The notes: generated from the letters alone by a model not told the origin. A stretch of DNA of 14,511 nt from CAZFMJ01 sp964520045 (GCA_964520045.1 CAZFMJ010000072.1:1-14511); one strand, 5' to 3'; shown: positions 1-8,144, numbered from the stretch's first letter. Numbers and translations: made by a program.

Positions 1-64
1 CGTGTGCGGGAAAACCGCCTGCACGGTTTGACGAGGGGAGGAGGCTTAGCCTTCTCCTACTAAT
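1..64 (+). mobile_element. 3' end of a group II intron (domains V and VI), truncated by the window edge
   Basis: Bases 1-29 fold as domain V. The lower stem pairs CGTGT (1-5) with GCACG (21-25), CT (19-20) forms the two-base bulge, and GCGG (6-9) pairs with CCGC (15-18) around a GAAAA loop. The catalytic AGC triad should lie just left of base 1. Bases 34-61 fold as domain VI: GGGGAGGAGGC (35-45) pairs with the strand ending at 60-61, with a TTA loop at 46-48 and a bulged A at 59, the expected branch-point adenosine. The intron should end AY a few bases later, so its 3' boundary is near 64, or 66 if the branch A is eight bases from the end. The intron-encoded reverse transcriptase/maturase is expected upstream of domain V and is not in this window. 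The intron class cannot be assigned from this much sequence. Confidence 0.82.
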
Positions 65-191
65 ATGTTCCCGCAAGCCATACCCGGGAATTGAAGGGGA
101 ACCGCAAGTAGCTGTTGATAAAAATATTTTGGGAATTTATGTGTTTGATCTATTCGGCAGAGCGGGATTGTTCCATGGTGTAAAAGCATGA
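65..191 (+). other. 3' exon of the group II intron; possible C-terminal remnant of an interrupted gene
   Basis: Directly after the intron one frame stays open for about 42 codons and ends at TGA 189-191. It reads with composition plausible for a protein tail (the end includes FDLFGRAGLFHGVKA). I do not recognise the family. It may be the C-terminal exon of a gene that the intron interrupts, or a chance open frame. Within it, GTTCCC (67-72) and GGGAAC (97-102) form a short inverted repeat, and CCGCAAG occurs twice (71-77 and 102-108). No start codon or ribosome site of its own is convincing. Confidence 0.22.
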
Positions 192-281
192 GGGTATATT
201 GTTGCAGCTCAAGCGTTCATCAATGCCTGGCCTTTCGGCGGCTTGCGCGGGGTAGTTTAATCGCAGGGCAGCAAAGGTATT
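192..281. other. Leader region before the glycan operon, no clear promoter
   Basis: This stretch lies between the intron's 3' exon and the first glycan gene. I see no good paired -35/-10 boxes. TATATT at 195-200 could serve as a -10 box but has no -35 at normal spacing. The only translational signal is AAAGG at 273-277, just before the TTG at 282. The operon may be read from a promoter further upstream, including from the interrupted locus. Confidence 0.3.
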
Positions 282-2621
282 TTGCGGATTATTATGTCGC
301 ATAAAACTCCAGATTCCGTTCCGGCGATGAAAGCGGCGCGTCTGAAAGACGCCATGCTTTTTTGTGATCTCAAAGAAGCCGCCATATCTAGGCGGAGAAG
401 ATCGGCGTATTTAATTTGGGGCATTTTTGTCTTTGCGGTTATTCTGAGTTTTTTTGCCGCGCGGCGGGAATTCGGTTTTTTGATGGAAGATATTGTTGAT
501 CGGGAATGGGTTCTTAGAGATTCCGCCGGAGATATCATTTCAAATAATTTAAATTTTATGCCTGATGGAAGTATTATCGGGCGAGCGGATGCCGGGATTT
601 CGCGATTGAACAGATGGGGCATGAAAGATAAACAGATACTGCTTTTCGGCGATGATGGAACAGCGCTTTTCGCTTTCAATACCTTAACTTTTCACAACCG
701 GCGATTGCGCATCGTAGACGGTAAAACGGGTCATATGCTTTCTGAGGTTAAAAAGAAGTCAATGATGCGGATTGTTTTATTCTGCCTAATTGTATTGTCG
801 GGCGGTTTTTTACTATTTCTTTTTTGCGTTGATATTTCAAAAAACAATACTGATAAATTGGGGAAATTAGCAGGGGCGGCCGTAGTTGTCTATGTGCTGC
901 TCATGTGGTATCAGTTCGGGATATTGCAGATATGGCGCTTTATAAGGCCATTGGCACAATTTTCGGGAGAGGCAGTTTTCATTGTAATCGTTGCGGCGGG
1001 CTTTTTATTTATCAAATTATTGCTTAATTTAATTAATTACAGCGACATCGAAACCGTCGCGATCGCCGGCACAAAAGATATGAGTGGAACGGCGGAAAGG
1101 TTTTTCGCGGGACAGAAAAGATTGGTTGTCACCGTGATTGCGGGGATAGTCTGTTGGGGTGTATGGATCTTGCCCGAACTTAACAGGGTCCCCAGTTATC
1201 TTTCCGGAGACGAATTTTATCATTTCACGGTAAGCAGAGGCACGCTTTCGTATTTGGCGCAATATATTGAATCGGGGTTCCCCATAGCGCCTGATTCCGG
1301 AGGAGCAAAGTATCCCTCGCTGATGTATTTGCTTTACGCGCCGTTTGCGGCAATAAATACTCCGTTTATGCAAAGGCTGCCGCTTATATTGCCGTTTTTA
1401 ATGTGCATAATTTTAACCTATCTGATTTCACAGGACATTGTGGGCGTTCCGCGGATTAGCGCTTTAAATAGTCTGTTGGTTGCGACATCGCCGCTTTTGC
1501 TTTCGCTCACTTCCGATAAATATCTTGATATCGGGCACCCGGCTGTTTTTATGTTCGTATGTTTCGGGTTTTACAAAAGCGTCAAGACGGGAAATATTAA
1601 GTGGCAGGTAATTACGGCGGTTTCTGCAGGCTTGTTGCCGTTGATAAAAGACAATGCGGTGCCCACCGCGTTTATTGCCGGGGCAGGGCTGTTTTATTTG
1701 CGGGTTAAGAAATTTTGGACATTACAACGAAGCGGGCAGGGGGTTCTGTTGCTGGCGGCGGCATGTTTGCCGGGTGTTATGTATGTCTTTATGAAAAGTC
1801 AAAATGTCTGCGGCGACGCGGAGCGGCTTGCTTTCCAAAATATATATATCCAGGATTACAGGCTCTTTTTCATGTTTTTGGCTCTTTATTCCCCGATTGC
1901 GTTTGTTTTTATGTCTCCGCTCGGTTTATTCCGGGACAAGCAGAATGTTTTATTCGCAGTTTTTTTATTGGGAAGTCTTACCGGCCAATTTTTTGTATAT
2001 GCGATGTTTTTCCCGGGGTGGATTCCATGGACAAGGAATTATCTTATGTTTTACGGGCAAATCGCAGTATGTGGGATTATGGGAATGTCAACGGCGCTGA
2101 AATACATAAGACATGGGTCGTGGTGGATAATTTTTATTTGTTTTATATCGCTCGCGTTTAATCTTATTTTCGGCGCGCTGAATGTAAGGAAAAATGTGTT
2201 TTTTCATGAATTGGAGACGGGGTATCCGTATGATCATCTTTCGGAATACATAAACAACAATAAAACAACCTTCAACAATTCCGAGATATACGTCCATGTC
2301 CCGGCGTCAATGTCAAAATTCAGGGTTAACATCCCCGAGGTTAATGTAAAAATTATTCCGGTTTCAGCGTGCGGTGCGGCCGCGAAGAATAGTATGATGT
2401 CATTTGAAGAATTTGAAGAATGTCTCCCCGCGTCCGCCAGATACTGTTTGTTCCACTGGAGGATAAGCCGGGCGCATGTTCCGGCGGCGGAATTCCCGAA
2501 AGTAAGAAAACCGGAGTTGCTCGGCAGGAAAAACATCCGCGTTATTGCCGAATTTTCCGACGCGAGGTCGGACGGGAATATCGGAATCATGCTTTTTGAA
2601 CGGAAGATCTTTAAAGATTAA
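282..2621 (+). CDS. GT-C-type integral membrane glycosyltransferase (PMT/ArnT-like) with an N-terminal extracytoplasmic domain
   Basis: This is a polytopic membrane protein of 779 residues with roughly a dozen hydrophobic segments. A cytoplasmic, Arg-rich start (RRRR at 37-40) precedes the first segment (about 42-59). A soluble stretch (about 63-158) follows before the second segment. Then comes a GT-C core: after a segment at 281-298 a luminal loop carries GDE (D310, E311), the usual place of the catalytic acidic pair, and later KYPS (343-346), which resembles the H/KPPL motif of family 39/83 enzymes. Such enzymes take a lipid-phosphate-linked sugar and transfer it outside the cytoplasmic membrane. 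The last 130 residues are soluble. The start is uncertain: TTG 282 has AAAGG five bases upstream, while ATG 294 and ATG 327 lack clear sites. It is the first gene of a five-gene run, with the next gene four bases downstream. Donor and acceptor cannot be read from the sequence. Confidence 0.8.
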   Translation: MRIIMSHKTPDSVPAMKAARLKDAMLFCDLKEAAISRRRRSAYLIWGIFVFAVILSFFAARREFGFLMEDIVDREWVLRDSAGDIISNNLNFMPDGSIIGRADAGISRLNRWGMKDKQILLFGDDGTALFAFNTLTFHNRRLRIVDGKTGHMLSEVKKKSMMRIVLFCLIVLSGGFLLFLFCVDISKNNTDKLGKLAGAAVVVYVLLMWYQFGILQIWRFIRPLAQFSGEAVFIVIVAAGFLFIKLLLNLINYSDIETVAIAGTKDMSGTAERFFAGQKRLVVTVIAGIVCWGVWILPELNRVPSYLSGDEFYHFTVSRGTLSYLAQYIESGFPIAPDSGGAKYPSLMYLLYAPFAAINTPFMQRLPLILPFLMCIILTYLISQDIVGVPRISALNSLLVATSPLLLSLTSDKYLDIGHPAVFMFVCFGFYKSVKTGNIKWQVITAVSAGLLPLIKDNAVPTAFIAGAGLFYLRVKKFWTLQRSGQGVLLLAAACLPGVMYVFMKSQNVCGDAERLAFQNIYIQDYRLFFMFLALYSPIAFVFMSPLGLFRDKQNVLFAVFLLGSLTGQFFVYAMFFPGWIPWTRNYLMFYGQIAVCGIMGMSTALKYIRHGSWWIIFICFISLAFNLIFGALNVRKNVFFHELETGYPYDHLSEYINNNKTTFNNSEIYVHVPASMSKFRVNIPEVNVKIIPVSACGAAAKNSMMSFEEFEECLPASARYCLFHWRISRAHVPAAEFPKVRKPELLGRKNIRVIAEFSDARSDGNIGIMLFERKIFKD

Positions 2622-2625
2622 AACA

Positions 2626-4710
2626 ATGCTGACTTATATAAAATGCCATAAAAAATCATTCATTTTTTTCTCCGCGGTTATTTGCAAGCTGCTTCTATCG
2701 GGATTGTTTTCTTCTGGATACAGAAATCAGCTTTTTGTGCCCTTTGTGGAGCAGTTTTTGTCTAATTTTGACAATCCATGGGATTTTTTTTATTTTCATA
2801 AAAAATTTGATATTTTCCCGTACCACGGGCTGATGTTGTATGTCCTTTCCTTTTTTTACGCGCCGTACTATTATTTGTTTTCAAAAATATTTTTTCTGAA
2901 CAATTTTTTCTTTAAAGGGCTTTTTTTCGGACTGCCCATATTATTGGCCGATATTTCAATATTTTATTTATTGCAAAAAAAATTTCCCAAAAACCAGCAA
3001 ATCACGTATATCTATTTCTTTTCCCCGATTATAATTTATTCGAGTTATATACATGCGCAAATAGATCTAATTCCCACCGCATTGCTTGTGGCCTCAATAT
3101 ATTTCTTGACGGATAAGCGGAATTGTTTATCCGGCGTAATGCTGGGCATGGCGGCCAGCACTAAGCTGCATGTAATAGCGGTGCTTCCGCTGCTGGTTAT
3201 TTATATGGTCAAAAATTTCTTTTCCTGGCGCGACGTCGGCAGATTTTTCATTTGCGCAGCGGGTGTTTACGCGGTTTTTCTGGTGCCATATGTTTTTTCG
3301 GAATCTTTTCGCGTGTTGGTTTGGGCAAATCCCAAGCAGATGCTTTTATTTTCATCCGCGTTTAAAGTCGGAAACGATTATGTGATTTTGCCGTTATTTT
3401 TTATTTTTATGCTTTATGGCCGATTTTTTGCGTATCACAAAATCAACGCCGACATGTTTTATACGTTTTTGGGCATATTGTTTTTCGTTTTTATCGCCGT
3501 CATTATCCCTGCGCCCGGATGGTATGTATGGCTGGTGCCGTTTATGACGATATTTTTGATAAAGACGGCGGAACATAAGAACATTTACATGATGAGTGCG
3601 CTGTTTAATGCGGCATATTTGATATATTTTATTTTCTTTTTCATTCCGGACTATCCCGATATCATGTTTATGAATAGCGAGCTAAACATGAAAATTTCTA
3701 ATCCCAAATTGTCATCGCTGGCATATACATTTTTAGAGAGCTGCCTGTTGTTCATAATTTATGCTTTTTATAAGTTCGGCATAAGAAGCAATTCCGTATA
3801 TCGGAAAGATTTTGTCAGGGTAATCGGAATTGGCGGGGATAGCGGGGCGGGGAAAACGGTGCTTTTGGGGGATTTAAAAAAAATATTTAATGAAAAGGCG
3901 GTGGAGTTGGAAGGAGACGCCAGCCACAAATGGGAAAGAAACGACGATAATTGGAGGATTTATACTCATTTAAATCCCAAGGCGAACCGGCTGCATATGC
4001 AGTTTGAGGATTTGCAGGCATTAAAATACGGCAAATCCGTGCAAAGAAGAGAATATGATCACGCGACGGGAAAATTTTCTGATTTTAGGGAAATCCGCGC
4101 CAGGGATTATGTGATAATGTCCGGTCTGCATACTTTTTATCTTCCAGCCATGCGCAAGACCATCGATTTAAAAATATATATGGACACGGATAATGCTCTG
4201 CGGCATCATTGGAAGCAGCTGCGCGATACACAGGCCCGAGGATATAAAAGAGAAGAGGTGGAGGTTATTGGTGAAAAACGCGAGGAAGATTCGGTAAAAT
4301 ATATTCAACCGCAAAAAGATTTTGCTGATATAATAATAAGATACTTTATGGAGGACGCTGATTCGGCGGCGGACGGCCGGATGACGGGTAAAAATCTGGG
4401 ACTTCAGATAACCATGGACTCAAGCGTTGATCTGGAAAAGGTTATAAATACATTTTCAAAAAAAACGGCGGAAATATATTGGAATTATTCCGATGATATG
4501 AAACACCAGTTCGTGGTAATAAAAAAACCGGTGACAAAAGAAATTATTAAAAATGTGGCGGAAGAAAATATTGCCAATATAGAAGAAATTGTCGGAGTAA
4601 AACCGGAATGGGAAGAAGGTTTTCGCGGCGTAGTGCAGATAATGGTTCTTATGGTTTTAAGCAAAAAAATGACGCAAGGGCAGCAGCTGGCCAATACGGC
4701 CCTTGTGTAA
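2626..4710 (+). CDS. Fusion protein: GT-C-like membrane domain plus C-terminal phosphoribulokinase/uridine-kinase-like domain
   Basis: The protein has 694 residues from ATG 2626. An upstream ATG at 2545 is in frame but lies inside the previous gene. Residues 10-385 are very hydrophobic, with about 10-11 membrane segments. They carry NPWDF (50-54), HAQIDL (143-148) and GWYVWLVPF (298-306), which recall GT-C mannosyltransferases of the PIG-M/family 87 kind. Residues 397-575 are a P-loop kinase: GGDSGAGKT (403-411) is the Walker A motif, YVIMSGLHTF (495-504) matches the PRK EGLH strand, and RDTQARG (533-539) matches the PRK lid region. The usual Glu before GLH is Ser here. Residues 580-694 form the C-terminal extension that I associate with PRK-like proteins of capsule loci. 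The kinase part probably faces the cytoplasm and phosphorylates a sugar or polyol; the substrate is unknown. No ribosome site is visible and the gap to the previous stop is four bases, so coupled translation is likely. Confidence 0.82.
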   Translation: MLTYIKCHKKSFIFFSAVICKLLLSGLFSSGYRNQLFVPFVEQFLSNFDNPWDFFYFHKKFDIFPYHGLMLYVLSFFYAPYYYLFSKIFFLNNFFFKGLFFGLPILLADISIFYLLQKKFPKNQQITYIYFFSPIIIYSSYIHAQIDLIPTALLVASIYFLTDKRNCLSGVMLGMAASTKLHVIAVLPLLVIYMVKNFFSWRDVGRFFICAAGVYAVFLVPYVFSESFRVLVWANPKQMLLFSSAFKVGNDYVILPLFFIFMLYGRFFAYHKINADMFYTFLGILFFVFIAVIIPAPGWYVWLVPFMTIFLIKTAEHKNIYMMSALFNAAYLIYFIFFFIPDYPDIMFMNSELNMKISNPKLSSLAYTFLESCLLFIIYAFYKFGIRSNSVYRKDFVRVIGIGGDSGAGKTVLLGDLKKIFNEKAVELEGDASHKWERNDDNWRIYTHLNPKANRLHMQFEDLQALKYGKSVQRREYDHATGKFSDFREIRARDYVIMSGLHTFYLPAMRKTIDLKIYMDTDNALRHHWKQLRDTQARGYKREEVEVIGEKREEDSVKYIQPQKDFADIIIRYFMEDADSAADGRMTGKNLGLQITMDSSVDLEKVINTFSKKTAEIYWNYSDDMKHQFVVIKKPVTKEIIKNVAEENIANIEEIVGVKPEWEEGFRGVVQIMVLMVLSKKMTQGQQLANTALV

Positions 4711-4723
4711 TAATGCGGGGGAT

Positions 4724-5797
4724 ATGAACGAATTAGAAGGGCTTGTCCGATTGGCAAAATATGCGGGGGAACGGTTTGATCTGATTCAGGCCGGCGGCGG
4801 CAACGTTTCGGTTAAATTGGCGAATGACATAATGTTAATAAAGTCGTCCGGGGTTTCCTTATCGGAAATGTCAATGGATCGCGGGTATAGTAAACTGAGC
4901 GTTTCAGAAATACTTTCGGTGTTTCGGACCCCCGCGCGGAGCATGAGACACAAGAAAAATCGCAGTGCTTCGGCGGAAAAAATCATGAATAAAGCGCTGG
5001 TTTCGGGGCCGCGGCCTTCGGTCGAAAGTTTTTTGCACGCCGTATTGGGCAAATATGTTTTGCATGTTCATTCGATCGGATCCATTATTTTGGGGGGCGC
5101 GCCTGATGCCGGCGGAATTTTAAGCAATCTTATCGGCGATATCGTTTTTATTCCATATGCGACGCCGGGCATTGATCTGGCGTTAAGATTAAAAAAAGAA
5201 GTTGATGCGTACGTGTCGGGGAAGGGAAAAATGCCAAGGTTGATTTTTCTTAAAAATCACGGCGTAATAGTTGTCGGGGAAACTTTTGAAGAAGTTGTCC
5301 GGCTTACCGAAAAAACCGCAATAAAAATAGAAGAGTATCTTAATTTGGACCTTGCAAAGTTTAGGCAGCCCACAAGATTGTCGGCGCTGTTAAACAGCAT
5401 CGACAAATCCGCAAGAAGCGTTTATTTGTCTTCCGATGCATGGTTGAACGGGCTGCTTAAAATATCTCCTGAAAATTTTTTTATTCCTCCGGTGTCCCCG
5501 GATACTGCGGTGTATTGCGGATTGGGCGCTCATGAAATTTCGTCATTTAATGATAAAAGGTCCCTGGCGAAATACAAGGGCCGGCATGGAATGCTGCCGA
5601 AAATAATTATTTGCGGGGAGTCTCTGTTTTTTGTGGCGCCCAATATTAGAAAAGCCAAAGAAATAGAGGAGGTTTTTAAGGCGCACCTATTGGTCGTAAC
5701 GCATTCCCGAGCCGTGGAAGTTTTATCGCCCGGAGAAATTAAATATTTATGCTGCTGGAAAGCTGAAAAATACCGGCAGACATTTTCATCAACTTAA
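4724..5797 (+). CDS. Class II aldolase/adducin-family protein, like the aldolase half of bifunctional rhamnulose-1-phosphate aldolase/dehydrogenase
   Basis: The protein has 357 residues. N-terminal GGGNVS (24-29) matches the phosphate-binding GN(L/V)S motif of the FucA/RhaD fold. The zinc ligands are present as HVH (H114, H116) and NHG (H169), and PSVE (98-101) gives the conserved Glu101. The enzyme should therefore be an active Zn-dependent aldolase, epimerase or related lyase acting on a sugar phosphate. After residue 215 a C-terminal part carries PKIIICGESLFF (262-273) and a final segment with WKAEKYR. This layout is that of the long bifunctional aldolase/short-chain dehydrogenase proteins, but the dehydrogenase domain is absent. 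The start at ATG 4724 follows a G-run at 4717-4721. A TTG at 4703 would overlap the previous gene and adds nothing recognisable. It probably works with the kinase domain upstream and the nucleotidyltransferase downstream; substrate unknown. Confidence 0.85.
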   Translation: MNELEGLVRLAKYAGERFDLIQAGGGNVSVKLANDIMLIKSSGVSLSEMSMDRGYSKLSVSEILSVFRTPARSMRHKKNRSASAEKIMNKALVSGPRPSVESFLHAVLGKYVLHVHSIGSIILGGAPDAGGILSNLIGDIVFIPYATPGIDLALRLKKEVDAYVSGKGKMPRLIFLKNHGVIVVGETFEEVVRLTEKTAIKIEEYLNLDLAKFRQPTRLSALLNSIDKSARSVYLSSDAWLNGLLKISPENFFIPPVSPDTAVYCGLGAHEISSFNDKRSLAKYKGRHGMLPKIIICGESLFFVAPNIRKAKEIEEVFKAHLLVVTHSRAVEVLSPGEIKYLCCWKAEKYRQTFSST

Positions 5798-5800
5798 CAA

Positions 5801-7402
5801 ATGCATATTATAATACCGATGTCCGGGGCCGGCCGGCGTTTTTTGGACGCAGGATATATTGCGCCCAAACCCTTGATTCCGGTCGATGGAAAACCGATGA
5901 TAGAGCATGTGGTAAACATGTATCCGGGCGAAAAAAAGATTACATTTATTTGTTCTCGCGCTCATTTGAACAGCACAAATTTACGGCAGGTGCTCGGACG
6001 AATCGCTCCCAAAGGGCGTATTCTTGCTATTGAGCCGCATAAAAAAGGCCCGGTTTATGCGGTTTCCAAAGCCGTTGATTTAATCGAAGAAGACGAAGAG
6101 GTTATAGTAAGTTATTGCGATTTTTCTAAATATTACGATTATCATGAATTTTTGCTGCACACCCGAAACCGAGATGCGGACGGCGCCATAACTTGCTATA
6201 AGGGATTCCATCCCCATATGCTGTACCCCACCAATTATGCGTTCGTCCGCCATGAAAAACAATGGCTTCTTGAAATAAGAGAAAAACAGTCCTTTACAGA
6301 TAACAGAATGGAAGAATATGCCTCCGATGGAACGTATTATTTTAAAAAAGGGGCGTATGTAAAAAAGTATTTTCAAAAATTAATGGATAGAAAGATAGGT
6401 TTTAACGGCGAATATTATGTCAGCATGGTTTATAATCTGATGCTTGAGGACAATCTGAAAATTTCAATATATGACATTGTTAATATGCTTCAGTGGGGAA
6501 CCCCTAGAGATATGGAGGAATATCAGGGATGGTCCGATTTTTTTAAAGATGCAATAAAACCCCGAAAAAATATTTTGCCGCTGGCAAAAAGCATAAATCT
6601 GATCCCAATGGCTGGAAAAGGCATGAGATTCAGCAAAGAAGGCTATGTCGTGCCCAAACCGCTCGTGCGGGTAAGCGGCAAATCAATGGTTGTTCAGGCC
6701 GCCCGCAGTCTTCCGTCGGCCGAAAGGCATATTTTTATATGTCTGGAGGAGCATTTCGGGAAGTATGCTTTGGGCAGGGAAATAAAAAAGTATTTTCCGC
6801 GTGCCAAAATAATTAGGATCAAAAAAATTACCGGAGGACAGGCTTGCACCTGTGAAATCGGTTTAAAGAACGAGGATATGGACGCTCCGCTTCTCATCGC
6901 TCCGGCCGATTCAATGGTCGGATGGGATAATGATAAATATAAAAAGCTAATAAATAGCCGCGGGGTTGATTGCGTGGCGTGGAGTTTTAAGAGGCATCAC
7001 ATGGCGGAGCTTAAGCCGCAGATGTACGGGTGGATTAAAACAGACGGGAACGATAACGCGGCGGGGGTTTCCGTAAAGGCGCCTGTCTCAAGCGATCCGT
7101 ATAACGACCATGGAATTTCCGGAATTTTTTGGTTTAAAAAAACCCGGATATTTTTTGACGGCCTTATGGATTTGTACAGGAATAATGTGCGCGTTAACGG
7201 CGAATTTTATGTTGATAGCGTGATAGATCGTTTGATAAAGTCTGGTTATAAAGTCAAGGTTTTTCCGGCCGAGCGGTATATATCGTGGGGCACTCCGGAT
7301 GAATTGAAGACCTTTGAATATTGGCAAATGTTTTTTCATAGATATGGCCGGCATCCATATCGTTTGGAAAAAGATGTGATGGTATGCGGGGATCCGGAAT
7401 AA
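5801..7402 (+). CDS. Tandem (double) nucleotidyltransferase, two sugar-phosphate NTP-transferase domains in one chain
   Basis: The protein has 533 residues and two copies of the Rossmann-like nucleotidyltransferase fold. Domain 1 (1-250) has SGAGRRF (8-14), PKPLIPV (22-28), the metal-binding aspartate in YCDFS (D107), NGEYYV (202-207) and WGTP (232-235). Domain 2 (264-515) repeats this order with AGKGMRF (271-277), PKPLVRV (285-291), PADSM (D370), NGEFYV (466-471) and WGTP (496-499). These motifs define enzymes that join a sugar or polyol phosphate to NTP with release of pyrophosphate. Both active sites look intact, so the two halves may use different substrates or act as a built-in dimer. 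The nucleotide cannot be read from the motifs. It starts three bases after the previous stop and has no clear ribosome site, which suggests reinitiation. No in-frame stop separates the halves. Confidence 0.88.
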   Translation: MHIIIPMSGAGRRFLDAGYIAPKPLIPVDGKPMIEHVVNMYPGEKKITFICSRAHLNSTNLRQVLGRIAPKGRILAIEPHKKGPVYAVSKAVDLIEEDEEVIVSYCDFSKYYDYHEFLLHTRNRDADGAITCYKGFHPHMLYPTNYAFVRHEKQWLLEIREKQSFTDNRMEEYASDGTYYFKKGAYVKKYFQKLMDRKIGFNGEYYVSMVYNLMLEDNLKISIYDIVNMLQWGTPRDMEEYQGWSDFFKDAIKPRKNILPLAKSINLIPMAGKGMRFSKEGYVVPKPLVRVSGKSMVVQAARSLPSAERHIFICLEEHFGKYALGREIKKYFPRAKIIRIKKITGGQACTCEIGLKNEDMDAPLLIAPADSMVGWDNDKYKKLINSRGVDCVAWSFKRHHMAELKPQMYGWIKTDGNDNAAGVSVKAPVSSDPYNDHGISGIFWFKKTRIFFDGLMDLYRNNVRVNGEFYVDSVIDRLIKSGYKVKVFPAERYISWGTPDELKTFEYWQMFFHRYGRHPYRLEKDVMVCGDPE

Positions 7403-7443
7403 TACGGGGGCATGCCGGCTGGCAGTCCACATGGGGGGGGGAT

Positions 7444-8139
7444 ATGTTTTTTGAATTTATAAAAAATAATATTTTTATTCAAAATCTCGCCGGCGAATTC
7501 TTGGCGAGAATTCATCCGTCAATAGAGCATAATATTGAGAAAATCCGGATGTTGAAAAAGGCATTCTTTCATTGCGAGCTTGAGCAGGTTGAGGGGGCAT
7601 ATTTTGAATTCGGAATATACGAGGGGACATCCTTGTATGCGGCGGCGCGGATATATGAAAAGCTTAAATCGAAAATAAATAGAAATTTTTACGGGTTTGA
7701 TTCTTTTGATGATGGATTTAAATATTATAACGATATTGACAAACACCCGTTCTTTAAGGAGGGAGATTTTAAGAGCTCTTACGCAAAAGCCTGCAAGCGG
7801 TTTGAAAAATTAAAAAACGTGCGGCTTATAAAGGGATATCTTGAAAACACCATAGCGGGCAAAAATGCCGGGGATTTTTGCAATGAAACAAGCTGCGCGG
7901 TCGTGTTTATAGACTGTGATTTGATGAGTCCGGCGCATATCGCATTGGAGTTTGTCGGGCCGCTGCTCAGGGAAGGAAGTATTATTATTCTGGATGATTA
8001 TTGGGCGTATAAGGGCGATCCGGAAAAAGGCACGTGCGGGGCGTTAAATAAATTTTTAAAAAATCGGCCTTCGCTGAAAATAAGGGATTATGCGGATTAC
8101 GGTTACGGTGGGAAATCTTTTGTCGTGCATCATATTTAG
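7444..8139 (+). CDS. TylF/MycF-like SAM-dependent O-methyltransferase
   Basis: The protein has 231 residues from ATG 7444. Motif I for S-adenosylmethionine is FEFGIYEGTS (54-63), followed by FYGFDSFDDG (82-91). FIDCDLMSP (155-163) and ILDDYW (182-187) match the TylF family, where the acidic residues hold Mg2+ and the sugar hydroxyl. Family members methylate sugars in macrolides and in capsule or LPS loci, so this one probably decorates the glycan made by the locus. An in-frame ATG at 7384 would add 20 residues overlapping the previous gene and is less likely. The chosen start is preceded by nine G residues (7433-7441), which may serve as a poor Shine-Dalgarno and could be a slippage site. It is the last gene of the plus-strand run and converges with the next gene five bases away. 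Confidence 0.85.
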   Translation: MFFEFIKNNIFIQNLAGEFLARIHPSIEHNIEKIRMLKKAFFHCELEQVEGAYFEFGIYEGTSLYAAARIYEKLKSKINRNFYGFDSFDDGFKYYNDIDKHPFFKEGDFKSSYAKACKRFEKLKNVRLIKGYLENTIAGKNAGDFCNETSCAVVFIDCDLMSPAHIALEFVGPLLREGSIIILDDYWAYKGDPEKGTCGALNKFLKNRPSLKIRDYADYGYGGKSFVVHHI

Positions 8140-8144
8140 CTTTA

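Noticed and set aside
257..679. Antisense frame of 140 codons over the first glycan gene
   Set aside because: It lies fully within the membrane glycosyltransferase, has no recognisable motif, and is the usual shadow of a real gene.
1715..2161. Plus-strand frame of 148 codons inside the first glycan gene
   Set aside because: It overlaps the membrane protein in another frame and has no ribosome site or family pattern.
2545..2625. In-frame ATG at 2545 as start of the GT-C/kinase fusion
   Set aside because: It lies inside the previous gene and adds 27 polar residues with no ribosome site; ATG 2626 directly follows the upstream stop and begins just before the first membrane segment.
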